Assembly (NCBI GenBank): GCA_902479135.1
Contig: CABSNU010000002.1
Span: 1 to 64,000 of the forward strand
Length of the DNA: 64,000 nucleotides
Source of the DNA: an uncultured Collinsella sp.
GTDB lineage: Bacteria; Actinomycetota; Coriobacteriia; Coriobacteriales; Coriobacteriaceae
Direction of reading: 5' to 3'
The stretch's first letter is position 1. Each line of letters opens with the position of its first letter. Both the position numbers and the translations under genes were made by a program. This document shows positions 34,582-43,216 of this stretch, in pieces. A model generated the notes under the pieces. The model was not told the DNA's origin, made no database searches, and saw nothing but the letters and a program-made list of their open reading frames with translations.

Positions 34582-34619
34582 TTTAGCAATGCTTGCTTTG
34601 CTCAGGCAGTAACTAGCAG

Positions 34620-35327
34620 TTACTCAGCCAGGAAGTCACGCTGGACAGCGGGATCGACCTTGACGCCAGGGCCCATGGTGGAAGACACGGAGATGGACTT
34701 GACGTACTTGCCCTTAGCAGAAGAGGGCTTGACGCGCAGGATCTCGGTGTACAGGGCAGCGTAGTTCTCGACGAGCTGCTGCTCAGAGAAGGACTTCTTG
34801 CCCAGGGGCACGTGGCAGATGCCGTAGCGGTCGGCGCGGTACTCAACGCGGCCAGCCTTGAGCTCGGAGACCATCTTGGCGACGTCCATGGTCACGGTGC
34901 CGAGCTTGGGGTTCGGCATGAGGCCACGGGGACCAAGGATCTTACCGATGCGGCCAACCTTGGCCATCATGTTCGGCGTAGCGATAGCGGCGTCGAAGTT
35001 GATCTCACCCTTCTGGATCTGGGCGACGAGCTCGTCGGAACCGATGATGTCGGCGCCGGCAGCCTCGGCCTCGCGGGCCTTCTCACCCTCGGCGAAGACG
35101 GCAACACGAACGGTCTTGCCGGTGCCGTGAGGCAGGGAGATGGAACCACGGATGTTCTGGTCAGCCTTACGAGTATCGATGCCCAGACGGAAGTGAGCCT
35201 CGACGGTCTCGTCGAACTTGGCGGTGTCGAGCTCCTTGATGAGCTTGGCAGCCTGAAGGGGGGTGTAGAGCGTGGCGCGGTCGATCTTCTCGGCAGCGGC
35301 GTTATAGCTCTTACCATGCTTAGCCAT
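34620..35327 (-). CDS. rplA: 50S ribosomal protein L1
   Basis: Builds the L1 stalk and in many bacteria represses its own operon. The 235-aa product starts MAKHGKSYNAAAEKIDRATLY and contains the signature MAKVGRIGKILGPRGLMPNPKLGTVT. The start at 35327 gives a 7-nt spacing to AGGAGGT; an ATG two codons upstream would overlap that site. It is the last gene of the operon; rplJ, normally next, is about 31.5 kb downstream. Confidence 0.97.
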   Translation of the reverse strand: MAKHGKSYNAAAEKIDRATLYTPLQAAKLIKELDTAKFDETVEAHFRLGIDTRKADQNIRGSISLPHGTGKTVRVAVFAEGEKAREAEAAGADIIGSDELVAQIQKGEINFDAAIATPNMMAKVGRIGKILGPRGLMPNPKLGTVTMDVAKMVSELKAGRVEYRADRYGICHVPLGKKSFSEQQLVENYAALYTEILRVKPSSAKGKYVKSISVSSTMGPGVKVDPAVQRDFLAE

Positions 35328-35444
35328 GTGCATTACCTCCTGTGGTTAAACGGGCTTATGCCCTCCCACATCGTATCGTGTGCCCTATTGCACACATATA
35401 ACGGGCGCCCCGGTCGGAGCACCCGTCATTACCTAAAGAAATCG

Positions 35445-35873
35445 CTACTCAGCGATGGTGACGCCCATGGAACGGGCGGTACCGGCGATGATCTTCTTGG
35501 CGGCGTCAATGTCGTTGGCATTGAGGTCCGGCATCTTGATCTCGGCGATCTTGGTGAGCTGCTCCTGGGAGAGCTGACCAACCTTGTCGGCCTGGGGCTT
35601 AGCGGAACCAGACTTGAGGTTCAGCTCCTTCTTGATGAGGTGAGCCGCCGGCGGGGTCTTGGTGATGAAGGAGAAGGACTTATCCTCGTAGACAGAGATC
35701 TCAACGGGGATGATGTCGCCCTTCTTGTCCTGCGTCTCGGCGTTAAAGGCCTGGCAGAACTGCATGATGTTCACGCCAGCAGCGCCCAGGGCGGGGCCGA
35801 CGGGAGGAGCGGGGTTAGCTGCACCAGCAGGAATCTGGAGCTTAATGACGTTGGCAACCTTCTTCTCAGCCAT
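35445..35873 (-). CDS. rplK: 50S ribosomal protein L11
   Basis: Forms the GTPase-associated centre with 23S rRNA. The 142-aa product has the family length and signature (VIKLQIPAGAANPAPPVGPALGAAGVNIMQFCQAFN, then a C-terminal RNA-binding domain ending GTARSMGVTIAE). The start at 35873 follows AAAGGAATGACC. A GC-rich hairpin (about 35401-35428) lies in the gap before rplA. Confidence 0.97.
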   Translation of the reverse strand: MAEKKVANVIKLQIPAGAANPAPPVGPALGAAGVNIMQFCQAFNAETQDKKGDIIPVEISVYEDKSFSFITKTPPAAHLIKKELNLKSGSAKPQADKVGQLSQEQLTKIAEIKMPDLNANDIDAAKKIIAGTARSMGVTIAE

Positions 35874-35993
35874 GGTCATTCCTTTCGAATCACGAGTGTG
35901 AAGTACTTGCTATATCGTAAGCACGCACGTGTTAGAAGCACTCCTGAGATGAGCAGTCACAGAAGAAGCACGCTCGCGCGAACGGACGAAAAC

Positions 35994-36530
35994 TTAAGCG
36001 ATGACAGCGACCTGGTTAAAGTCGAGCTCGACCGGCGTCTCGCGGCCAAAGATCATCAGCGTGACCTTGAGCTTACCTGCCTCGGTGTTAACCTCGGAGA
36101 CCTTACCATCAAAGTCGGTAAGCGGGCCATCGGTGACACGGACGGACGTACCGACCTCAATATCAACCGAGGTGCGTTTGGGCGAATCGCCCTTACCGGG
36201 ACGACGAGTCATCTTATTGTACTCGTCGCGGGAAAGCGGAGCGGGCTTGCCATTGCCGCCCAGGAAACCGGTGACGCCGGGCGTGTTGCGAACACACGTC
36301 CAAGCATCATCATCCATCTCCATGCGAACCAGGACATAACCCGGGAAAATCTTGGAATCCTTGGTCTCGCGCTTGCCACCCTCTTTGATCTCAGTGACGC
36401 GCTCCATAGGAATCTCGATATCAAAGATACGGTCCTGCATGCCCATGGTCTCGATGCGATGCTCGAGATCGGACTTAACGCGGTTCTCGTATCCAGAGTA
36501 AGTGTGAACGACGTACCAACGCTTAGACAT
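35994..36530 (-). CDS. nusG: Transcription termination/antitermination factor NusG
   Basis: Binds RNA polymerase and links it to Rho or the ribosome. The 178-aa product has the NGN domain (KRWYVVHTYSGYENRVKSDLEHRIE...FPGYVLVRMEMDDDAWTCVRNTPGVTGFLG) and a C-terminal KOW domain (GTSVRVTDGPLTDFDGKVSEVN). No insertion domain. It starts 3 nt after the secE stop. Confidence 0.97.
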   Translation of the reverse strand: MSKRWYVVHTYSGYENRVKSDLEHRIETMGMQDRIFDIEIPMERVTEIKEGGKRETKDSKIFPGYVLVRMEMDDDAWTCVRNTPGVTGFLGGNGKPAPLSRDEYNKMTRRPGKGDSPKRTSVDIEVGTSVRVTDGPLTDFDGKVSEVNTEAGKLKVTLMIFGRETPVELDFNQVAVIA

Positions 36531-36533
36531 GGT

Positions 36534-36872
36534 TTAGCCCCTCAATCCAGAGAACAGAGCAAGAGCCTCGCCAAAGCCAGCATCGAGCAGAGCGATGACG
36601 ACGCCGACGACGATCAGAGAAGCGCAAACGACGACCGAGTAGTTCACAAGCTCCTTCTTATCGGGCCACGTGACACGCTTCATCTCGGACTTCACCGAAG
36701 CGAAATACTTCTTGGTGCGGGCGAAGAAACCAGGCTTCTCGTTCTTCTTGGACTTCGCAGCCTTCTCGTTCTTCTTGGCAACGGCCTTCTTGGCCTCAAC
36801 CTTGGAGTTGGCGGCAGCGTTGTTGGCAGGTGCCGGCTGCTGAGCCTTCTTCTTGTTCTTCTTGTTGGCCAT
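36534..36872 (-). CDS. secE: Preprotein translocase subunit SecE
   Basis: Small essential clamp of SecY in the inner membrane. The 112-aa product has a Lys/Ala-rich N-terminal extension (1-50), the amphipathic segment FASVKSEMKRVTWPDKKELVNYS and one membrane helix (VVVCASLIVVGVVIALLDAGF). GGAGGT precedes the ATG. Confidence 0.96.
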   Translation of the reverse strand: MANKKNKKKAQQPAPANNAAANSKVEAKKAVAKKNEKAAKSKKNEKPGFFARTKKYFASVKSEMKRVTWPDKKELVNYSVVVCASLIVVGVVIALLDAGFGEALALFSGLRG

Positions 36873-36910
36873 TTGGGTTACCTCCGCGCAATGCGCTTAT
36901 ACATGAGTAA

Positions 36911-36939
36911 ACCGTAAGCCCCCAATTGGGAGCTTACGG
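36911..36939 (-). terminator. Hairpin between tRNA-Trp and secE
   Basis: CCGTAAGC pairs with GCTTACGG on either side of a CCCCAATTGGG stem, followed by TTTACTC on the minus strand. It probably ends part of the transcripts or marks the 3' processing side of the tRNA. Confidence 0.5.
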
Positions 36940-36951
36940 AATAATGACTGG

Positions 36952-37024
36952 CACGCCAGGAAGGACTCGAACCCTCAACACTCGGTTTTGGAGACCGATG
37001 CTCTACCAATTGAACTACTGGCGT
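36952..37024 (-). tRNA. tRNA-Trp (anticodon CCA)
   Basis: 73-nt cloverleaf: acceptor ACGCCAG/CTGGCGT, D arm GTAGTTCAATTGGTAGAGC, anticodon loop CTCCAAA, T arm GAGGGTTCGAGTCCTTC, discriminator G. It lies between rpmG and secE. Confidence 0.97.
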
Positions 37025-37037
37025 ATGTGACTAGAGA

Positions 37038-37187
37038 CTAACGAGTCTCTTTGTGCAGCGTGTGGTGACGGCACCAGGGGCAATACTTCTTGATCTCCAT
37101 ACGATCAGGCATGTTCGACTTGTTCTTGGTGGTCGTATAGTTGCGGCGCTTGCACTCAGTGCACGCAAGAGTAACTAGAGTACGCAT
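37038..37187 (-). CDS. rpmG: 50S ribosomal protein L33
   Basis: The 49-aa product reads MRTLVTLACTECKRRNYTTT, then KNKSNMPDRMEIKKYCPWCR and HHTLHKETR. It is an L33 with a complete zinc ribbon (C9, C12, C36, C39), i.e. the zinc-containing C+ form. AAAGG lies before the ATG. It heads the rpmG-tRNA-Trp-secE-nusG-rplK-rplA operon, a conserved order in Gram-positive bacteria. Confidence 0.97.
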   Translation of the reverse strand: MRTLVTLACTECKRRNYTTTKNKSNMPDRMEIKKYCPWCRHHTLHKETR

Positions 37188-37232
37188 TTATCCTGAACCT
37201 TTCATTTCCGCCCCGTACGGGCACGAGTTGGT

Positions 37233-37262
37233 ACTTTATCAGCTCTACGTAAGTGCTGTCAA
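37233..37262 (-). promoter_or_regulatory. Promoter of the rpmG-secE-nusG-rplKA operon
   Basis: TTGACA (37257-37262) and TAAAGT (37233-37238) are separated by 18 nt on the minus strand. The sequence GAGGTTTTCATTGACAGC over the -35 is nearly identical to that of the tRNA-tuf promoter. Confidence 0.8.
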
Positions 37263-37400
37263 TGAAAACCTCGAGTCAATTGGTTCTCGCTGGATCCATT
37301 CATATTTGGAACACATCAATGAAGCCAGCGAGATCTAATCGATCCCTCACGCTCGGCTTAAGAGCGAGCGAAGCACAATCGGCAGGGAATAAGCCCCGCG

Positions 37401-37436
37401 TAGAAAAGAACCCGGCACCCTAATAGTGCCGGGTTC
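37401..37436 (-). terminator. Intrinsic terminator of tuf
   Basis: GAACCCGGCAC pairs with GTGCCGGGTTC and is followed by TTTTCTA on the minus strand, 28 nt past the tuf stop. Confidence 0.85.
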
Positions 37437-37464
37437 TCTAAGTCAGCTATATCAAAGAGCTAAT

Positions 37465-38655
37465 TTACTCAATGATCGTGGAGACGATGCCCGAACCGAC
37501 GGTGTGGCCACCCTCGCGGATAGCGAAGCGCAGGCCCTCCTCCATGGCGATCGGGTGAATGAGGTCGCCCTCGATGGTGATGTGGTCACCAGGCATAGCC
37601 ATCTCGGTGCCCTCGGGGAGCTTGACCGTACCGGTAACATCGGTGGTACGGAAGTAGAACTGAGGACGATAACCATCGAAGAACGGGGTGTGACGGCCGC
37701 CCTCCTCCTTGGTCAGAACGTAGATCTCGCCGGTGAACTTGGTGTGCGGGGTAACCGAACCGGGCTTGCAGAGAACCTGGCCGCGCTCGATGTCCTCGCG
37801 CTTGATGCCGCGGAGCAGCAGACCGACGTTGTCGCCAGCCTCGCAGAAGTCCATGGACTTACGGAACATCTCGATACCGGTAACGACGGTGTTCTGGGTA
37901 TCCTTGATGCCGACGATCTCGACGGGCTCGTTGAGCTTGAGCTCACCGCGCTCGACACGGCCGGTAGCAACGGTACCACGGCCGGAGATGGTCATAACGT
38001 CCTCAACGGCCATCAGGAACGGGAGGTCGTTGTTACGAGCAGGCGTCGGGATGTACTCGTCGACGGCCTTCATGAGCTCGCGAATGGCGTCCATCCACTT
38101 GGCATCGCCCTCGAGAGCGCCCAGAGCGGAACCACGGATGACGGGGATGTCGTCTCCGGGGAAATCGTACTCGGAGAGGAGCTCACGGGTCTCCATCTCG
38201 ACGAGGTCGATGAGCTCGTCATCGTCGACCATGTCGCACTTGTTCAGGAAGACGACGATGTAGGGAACGCCGACCTGACGGGCGAGCAGGATGTGCTCGC
38301 GGGTCTGAGCCATGGGGCCGTCGGTAGCGGCGATGACCAGGATAGCGCCGTCCATCTGAGCAGCACCGGAGATCATGTTCTTGACGTAGTCAGCGTGGCC
38401 CGGGCAGTCAACGTGAGCGTAGTGACGGGCAGCAGTCTCGTACTCGACGTGGGAGACGGAGATCGTAATGCCGCGCTCGCGCTCCTCGGGAGCCTTGTCG
38501 ATGTTCTCGAACGCAGTGAAGTCAGCCTTGCAGCCCTCGGTCTCAGAGAGAACCTTGGTGATGGCGGCGGTCAGCGTGGTCTTGCCGTGGTCGACGTGAC
38601 CAATGGTGCCGATGTTAACATGCGGCTTAGTGCGCTCAAACTTCTCTTTGGCCAT
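37465..38655 (-). CDS. tuf: Elongation factor Tu
   Basis: GTPase delivering aminoacyl-tRNA to the ribosome. The 396-aa product has the three-domain EF-Tu layout with GHVDHGKTTL (G1), DCPGHADYVKN (G3) and NKCD (G4), and a standard C-terminus. The start at 38655 (MAKEKFERTKPHVNIGTIG) follows GAGGAGG; the longer frame extension is not family-like. Three tRNA genes precede it in the same direction, as in classical tRNA-tufB operons. Confidence 0.98.
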   Translation of the reverse strand: MAKEKFERTKPHVNIGTIGHVDHGKTTLTAAITKVLSETEGCKADFTAFENIDKAPEERERGITISVSHVEYETAARHYAHVDCPGHADYVKNMISGAAQMDGAILVIAATDGPMAQTREHILLARQVGVPYIVVFLNKCDMVDDDELIDLVEMETRELLSEYDFPGDDIPVIRGSALGALEGDAKWMDAIRELMKAVDEYIPTPARNNDLPFLMAVEDVMTISGRGTVATGRVERGELKLNEPVEIVGIKDTQNTVVTGIEMFRKSMDFCEAGDNVGLLLRGIKREDIERGQVLCKPGSVTPHTKFTGEIYVLTKEEGGRHTPFFDGYRPQFYFRTTDVTGTVKLPEGTEMAMPGDHITIEGDLIHPIAMEEGLRFAIREGGHTVGSGIVSTIIE

Positions 38656-38754
38656 AAAGCCCTCCTCTAAACAGGTCGTCCCCGGACGGGACTTTGCCTT
38701 TATACCATAGTGGCCTCTCAACATACTATTGAGAAGCCACCGTGTTACCTATGG

Positions 38755-38828
38755 TAGCGGTGACTGGATTCGAACCAGTGACGCCACGGGTATGAACCGT
38801 GTGCTCTAACCAACTGAGCTACACCGCC
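38755..38828 (-). tRNA. tRNA-Met (anticodon CAT, elongator type)
   Basis: 74-nt cloverleaf: acceptor GGCGGTG/CACCGCT with a G-T closing pair, anticodon loop TTCATAC, T arm ACTGGTTCGAATCCAGT. The paired position 1-72 argues against initiator tRNA. Reading CAT as a lysidine-modified Ile tRNA is possible but less likely. Confidence 0.93.
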
Positions 38829-38834
38829 GGATGG

Positions 38835-38907
38835 AGCCTGCAACCAGACTTGAACTGGTGACCTCTTCGTTACCAACGAAGTGCTCTACCGACTGAGCTA
38901 TACAGGC
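38835..38907 (-). tRNA. tRNA-Thr (anticodon GGT)
   Basis: 73-nt cloverleaf: acceptor GCCTGTA/TGCAGGC, anticodon loop TTGGTAA, T arm ACCAGTTCAAGTCTGGT. Second of three tRNAs before tuf. Confidence 0.95.
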
Positions 38908-38917
38908 ACTTGACGGG

Positions 38918-38999
38918 TGGGAGCTATAGGATTCGAACCTATGTAGGCAGAGCCAACGGGTTTACAGCCCGTCCCCATTAACCACTCGGGCAAACTCCC
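38918..38999 (-). tRNA. tRNA-Tyr (anticodon GTA)
   Basis: 82-nt type II tRNA with a long variable arm: acceptor GGGAGTT/AGCTCCC, anticodon loop CTGTAAA, T arm ATAGGTTCGAATCCTAT. First gene of the tRNA-tuf operon. Confidence 0.96.
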
Positions 39000-39061
39000 A
39001 ATCGTTCAAGTATCCGCAGTTCCTTTGGTCTTTTGGACCGCCGCCCCCGCGAACGAAAAAG

Positions 39062-39091
39062 ATAATACGATGCAACCTTGGGGGCTGTCAA
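39062..39091 (-). promoter_or_regulatory. Promoter of the tRNA-Tyr/Thr/Met-tuf operon
   Basis: TTGACA (39086-39091), 18 nt, TATTAT (39062-39067) on the minus strand, about 65 nt before tRNA-Tyr. It shares GAGGTTTTCGTTGACAGC with the rpmG operon promoter. Confidence 0.85.
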
Positions 39092-39306
39092 CGAAAACCT
39101 CTAGATACACGGTGCCGGGCGTATCTATATACCTTCGACCTGCGGTTTTGTTGAGTTTGGATATGAAGGACGGTAGATTTGGCTGCGCTGGTGACATTTC
39201 CCGAGGGAACACTTTGTCACGGTGGAGTACATCTGCAGCATCGACCTTCGATAACGACCCTCTCGCACTATTACATAGGTCACGATCGGGCTTCCACGAC
39301 ACGATC

Positions 39307-39370
39307 GAGCGTGGATAATCTCCCACTTTTAGCGCGGCCCTAAGGCCAAAGCGGCAGATTATCCACGCTC
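39307..39370. repeat. Inverted repeat with ATTATCCACGCTC arms
   Basis: GAGCGTGGATAATCT (39307-39321) is perfectly complementary to 39356-39370. The right arm continues into RTTCTCC..CGGGAGA, a block repeated at 43409-43438. The rest of the 39000-39402 gap holds the tRNA promoter and no visible gene. Confidence 0.8.
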
Positions 39371-39402
39371 ATTCTCCAGGCGGGAGAACTAAAGAGCCGC
39401 AA

Positions 39403-40236
39403 CTACTCGGGCCAGGCCAAAGTAGACCCATAGAGCGGCTCCCCCTTGGTGCAGGGGTAGCGACTCAAGTAACACGACGATAGCAAGTCGAAGAAATAAG
39501 TCATGGCGTATTTCGAATAAACGCCGAGTCGGTCAATTCCGTTTCCTGCATTACCAAGACGATATACACGGTCAAAAGACCTCGATTTGTCATCGTTGCT
39601 AAACGCAGTAATTAGAATCTTCCTGCCCGAACGGCACTCAAGATACTCACGCGCCTGTGACACAAATAGCCCGGAGACCGATACGAGAATTATCAATGAC
39701 TGCGAAGCGTCTCCCATGTTTTTCAATTCCGCGATGTTAGCCCCAGCAACTATGCGAACTATCTTGCCCGCATAAAACATTTCCTGCTGAAATCGTACGA
39801 GATTGGCGCTCACATTATTGGTGCACCAGATTTCAACGTTTTTATGGCCATCAATTTCGTCGGCAAGGTGCTTAATAGCGATATCGGATACGCCGCTTTC
39901 GACCTCAGCGAACATCTCGATCATGCGAACGTCGAGCTCTGCCCTGTACTCCTCGTAGCCAAATTCCTCCTCTCGATGGCTTAAGTCGCTTGGAAAGACT
40001 GATTGAGTAAATGATTCTTTCAAATCGCTAAGAGACTGGTAGCCCAATCGATTGCAGAAACGACGAACAGCGGAACGGGTCACGAATGCATCGCGGGTTA
40101 TTGCGGCAACATTGATTTCGCTCGAACGCCTAATGTGAGCGATGAGATATCGAGCGATGGCGGCATCGTTTGACCCAAACTCGCTGTTGATGATGGAGCT
40201 AATGCGATTGAGCACATCGAAGTCATTGATATTCAC
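39403..40236 (-). CDS. RpiR/MurR-family transcriptional regulator
   Basis: The 277-aa product has an N-terminal RpiR helix-turn-helix (about 1-80, IARYLIAHIRRSSEINVAAITRDAFVTRSAVRRFCNRLGYQSLSDLKES) and a C-terminal SIS sugar-phosphate-binding domain (about 110-240; ADEIDGHKNVEIWCTNNVSANL, SQSLIILVSVSGLFVSQAREYL). The GTG at 40236 is chosen because AGAGGG lies 5 nt upstream, while the earlier in-frame ATG at 40275 has no ribosome-binding site. It is divergent from the 6-phospho-beta-glucosidase/PTS operon and most likely controls it by sensing a sugar phosphate. Confidence 0.88.
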   Translation of the reverse strand: MNINDFDVLNRISSIINSEFGSNDAAIARYLIAHIRRSSEINVAAITRDAFVTRSAVRRFCNRLGYQSLSDLKESFTQSVFPSDLSHREEEFGYEEYRAELDVRMIEMFAEVESGVSDIAIKHLADEIDGHKNVEIWCTNNVSANLVRFQQEMFYAGKIVRIVAGANIAELKNMGDASQSLIILVSVSGLFVSQAREYLECRSGRKILITAFSNDDKSRSFDRVYRLGNAGNGIDRLGVYSKYAMTYFFDLLSSCYLSRYPCTKGEPLYGSTLAWPE

Positions 40237-40278
40237 GTGATCCCTCTTTCCGCTCTCCTCGATATTATGGTTCATTTA

Positions 40279-40320
40279 TTGAATCAAACAGCTTTGGTCG
40301 TTCTCCTATGATTCAAATCA
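40279..40320. promoter_or_regulatory. Putative RpiR operators between regulator and beta-glucoside operon
   Basis: TTGAATCAAA (40279-40288) and TGATTCAAATCA (40309-40320) are related inverted motifs about 30 bp apart, roughly three helical turns, in the divergent promoter region. RpiR/MurR proteins bind such short A/T-rich palindromes. Confidence 0.45.
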
Positions 40321-40387
40321 GTTGACGTCATCTTAATCGTAATTCCGTCACACGTATCCACCGTGTTGAATGATGGAAAGGGGATTC

Positions 40388-41806
40388 ATGGGCAACGTGA
40401 ACAACATGCCGTTTCTCTGGGGTTCCGCCACGGCGTCTTATCAGTGCGAGGGTGCCTGGAACGAAGACGGCAAAGGCCTCGGCGAGTGGGATTTCTTTAA
40501 CCACACAAGCAATAAGAACATCAACCATGTTGACGGTGATGTATCTTGCGACTTCTACCATCGCTATGAAGAAGATATCCGCATGATGAAAGAAGGCGGA
40601 CAAAACACCTATCGCTTCTCTCTTTCATGGAGTCGAATCATCCCCACGGGTATCGGCGAAGTGAATGAAGAGGGTATCGATTTTTATAATCGAGTCATTG
40701 ATTGCTGCCTCGAAAATGGCATAGAGCCCAACGTTACGCTGTTCCATTACGATCTGCCATTCACGCTTGCTTGCAAAGGCGGATGGCTGAACAACGACAT
40801 GGCAGAGTGGTTCTGCAAATACGCCAAGATTTGCTTTGAGCGCTTTGGAGACCGCGTCAAAATCTGGGCTACCGTTAACGAGCCGCATTTCTACAGCTAC
40901 TGCGTAAACATGTTGGGCAACTATCCCCCCAATCGATCGCTCGACGTTCAGTCGTACATGCAGTTTCAATACAACCTGATGCGCGCAAGCGCACTCGCAG
41001 TCCGAGCATATCGTCAAATGGACTACGACGGCATCATCGGCGCCGTCCACGATGGCGGCGTTGTCGAACTCGACCCGGCAACCGAGCACCCTGATGACGT
41101 ATTTCGATACGCAGACTTTTTCGCCAATCGCATGATTCTGGCACCAGCGCTTCAGGGTCAACTGCCGTCAGAAATGGACGAAATCCTTGAAAAACTTGGC
41201 GTCTCGCTCTATCGATCCCCAAATGACGTAGAAGAATTCAGAGACGGTAAAGTCGATTTTATTGGACTCAACGTGTATTGCCGAGAGTATGTAACCGACT
41301 GGCACGGTGGAGAGCTTGCCGTTTCGGCGAACAATAAGGGCGGTTCGAGCAAAAAAGTCGAAGGAAAATGCATTGCGCCCTTGTTTGAAAGCGCCCGCGA
41401 CAGCAATGTTCCCCGCAATAAATGGGGCCGCGAAATACTCCCAAGTTGCATGTATTCAACCATCATGGATGTCCACGAGCGCTATGACGCGCCCCGCATC
41501 TTTATTACGGAAAACGGACATGGCGCCTATGAGCAACCAGACGCAGACGGAATGATCCACGATGATGACCGCATCGAGCTTCTGGGCCAGTTCATCGAGC
41601 ACATGATGAGGGCTAAGCGCGACGGCGCGCGCGTTGAGGGCTACTACCTCTGGTCGACGATGGATCTGTATAGCTGGATCAACGGCTACGAAAAACGATA
41701 CGGACTTGTCCATATCGACTTCGAGAACAATCTGGAGCGCACCCCCAAAAAGAGCTGGTATTGGTACCGAGACCTTATCTCGAAGTATCAGGAGCAGGAA
41801 GGTTAG
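40388..41806 (+). CDS. 6-phospho-beta-glucosidase (GH1)
   Basis: Hydrolyses beta-glucoside 6-phosphates delivered by the PTS. The 472-aa product has the GH1 acid/base E165 in TVNEPHF and the nucleophile E375 in FITENGHG. Near the C-terminus SWINGYEKRYG has Ser (S429) where true beta-glucosidases have the Glu that holds the free 6-hydroxyl, followed by K436 and Y438, the phosphate-binding trio of 6-phospho enzymes. GGAAAGGGG lies before the ATG at 40388. It is 9 nt upstream of the permease gene. Confidence 0.93.
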   Translation: MGNVNNMPFLWGSATASYQCEGAWNEDGKGLGEWDFFNHTSNKNINHVDGDVSCDFYHRYEEDIRMMKEGGQNTYRFSLSWSRIIPTGIGEVNEEGIDFYNRVIDCCLENGIEPNVTLFHYDLPFTLACKGGWLNNDMAEWFCKYAKICFERFGDRVKIWATVNEPHFYSYCVNMLGNYPPNRSLDVQSYMQFQYNLMRASALAVRAYRQMDYDGIIGAVHDGGVVELDPATEHPDDVFRYADFFANRMILAPALQGQLPSEMDEILEKLGVSLYRSPNDVEEFRDGKVDFIGLNVYCREYVTDWHGGELAVSANNKGGSSKKVEGKCIAPLFESARDSNVPRNKWGREILPSCMYSTIMDVHERYDAPRIFITENGHGAYEQPDADGMIHDDDRIELLGQFIEHMMRAKRDGARVEGYYLWSTMDLYSWINGYEKRYGLVHIDFENNLERTPKKSWYWYRDLISKYQEQEG

Positions 41807-41815
41807 GAGAAAGAG

Positions 41816-43216
41816 ATGAAATATCAGGCAATGTCCGAAACAGTCCTAAAGGCTGTTGGCGGCAAAGAGAACATTACATCGGTAACTCATTGTGCGACGC
41901 GCCTTCGCATCGACGCACGAGACACCTCGATCATCGATCTCCAGCTCGCCAAATCGGCCGATCAGGCGCTCGGGGCAGTAGTCAGCGGTGGCCAGCTTCA
42001 GGTGATCATCGGCCCCAACGTCACCGAGGCTTACAACGACTTCCTCGACTTCGCGGGAATCGAAGTCGGCGGCGGCGCGGTTGCCGACGATGCCCAAACC
42101 GCCAAGGATCTTGCAGAGGGTATCAAAAGCGGCAACACTGCCATGAGCCTGGTTGAGAAATTCGGAAATGTCTCCGCACAGGTATTCATGCCCATCGTCC
42201 CGGCGCTCATCGTAGGCGGACTCATTCTTTCGATTAAGAATCTCCTGGTCAATTATTGTGGATTGAGCACCGATAGCGGAACTGCCCAGGTTCTGCTGGC
42301 GATCTTCAGTGCCTCATTTAGCTTCCTGCCCGTTTACCTAGGCTACCAGCTCGCCGCCGTCATGAAGATGCAGCCTATCATGGGCGCGCTGCTGGGCGCA
42401 ATCATGATTAGCTCGTCTATTAGCGGTGCTGAGGGTCTCGACTTTCTTGGCATCCCCATCCCGACGAATGACTACTCGAGCACGGTGGTGCCAATCGTAC
42501 TGGGCGTTGTGTTCATGTACTTTGTTGATCGCGGTCTTCAGAAAATCATCCCGGACGTTACCAAACTGTTCTTGAAGCCGCTACTCACCATGTTCATCGT
42601 CGTGCCTGTTGAGCTGATTATCCTCGGCCCCGCTGGCAGCATGATGGGCTACGCGCTGAGTGATGCCGTCACGTGGCTCATGGATAACGTGGCATTTATC
42701 GCTACTCCAATCCTTGCAGCCCTTAACCCCTATTTTGTCATGCTCGGTCTTGATAAGGCCTACATCGCAATCGAAGTTACGAGCTTGGCGCAGCTCGGTT
42801 GGGCACCCATTATCTTTGGATTCATCTCGAACCTCTGCATTGGTGGCACGAGCCTCGCCCTGGCAACTGCCATGAAGGGAAACAAAGAGAAGAGGGGTAT
42901 GGTCACCACGGTTGCCGTCACCGCACTCTGTGGCGTAACCGAGCCCGCGTTCTACGGTTGCCTCATCGAGCGTCCCCGCCTGCTTGTCGGCACGGCAATC
43001 GGCGCGCTCTGCGCTGGACTCCCTGCAGGCATCTTTGTTCTGAAAGAGTATGTTGCGGGAGCATGCCCCGGCCTTCTTTCGGCACTCATCTTTATCGCTC
43101 CCGATGGGTCCATGGGCAACTTCGTGCTGGCATGCGTTGTCGCCATCATCGCCATCGTCGTCTCCTTCATCGCTGCACGCGTGATCATCAAGAAGAACCC
43201 CAGCTATATTGAGTAG
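41816..43216 (+). CDS. PTS EIIBC permease, beta-glucoside family
   Basis: Imports and phosphorylates beta-glucosides. The 466-aa product has an EIIB domain (C26 in VTHCATRLRID) and an EIIC domain of about ten helices with the conserved GVTEPAFYG. There is no EIIA domain, as for the permease at 11763, so phosphate must come from a separate EIIA. AGGAGAAAGAG precedes the ATG. It forms an operon with the 6-phospho-beta-glucosidase, which defines its likely substrate class. Confidence 0.93.
   Translation: MKYQAMSETVLKAVGGKENITSVTHCATRLRIDARDTSIIDLQLAKSADQALGAVVSGGQLQVIIGPNVTEAYNDFLDFAGIEVGGGAVADDAQTAKDLAEGIKSGNTAMSLVEKFGNVSAQVFMPIVPALIVGGLILSIKNLLVNYCGLSTDSGTAQVLLAIFSASFSFLPVYLGYQLAAVMKMQPIMGALLGAIMISSSISGAEGLDFLGIPIPTNDYSSTVVPIVLGVVFMYFVDRGLQKIIPDVTKLFLKPLLTMFIVVPVELIILGPAGSMMGYALSDAVTWLMDNVAFIATPILAALNPYFVMLGLDKAYIAIEVTSLAQLGWAPIIFGFISNLCIGGTSLALATAMKGNKEKRGMVTTVAVTALCGVTEPAFYGCLIERPRLLVGTAIGALCAGLPAGIFVLKEYVAGACPGLLSALIFIAPDGSMGNFVLACVVAIIAIVVSFIAARVIIKKNPSYIE

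Noticed and set aside
34812..36917. 701-codon plus-strand frame opposite rplA-rplK-nusG-secE
   Set aside because: Antisense to four conserved genes; its sequence has no recognisable domain.
39307..39370. Replication origin based on DnaA-box-like TTATCCAC
   Set aside because: Only a few boxes, no AT-rich unwinding element and no dnaA/dnaN/recF nearby; the boxes are part of an inverted repeat.
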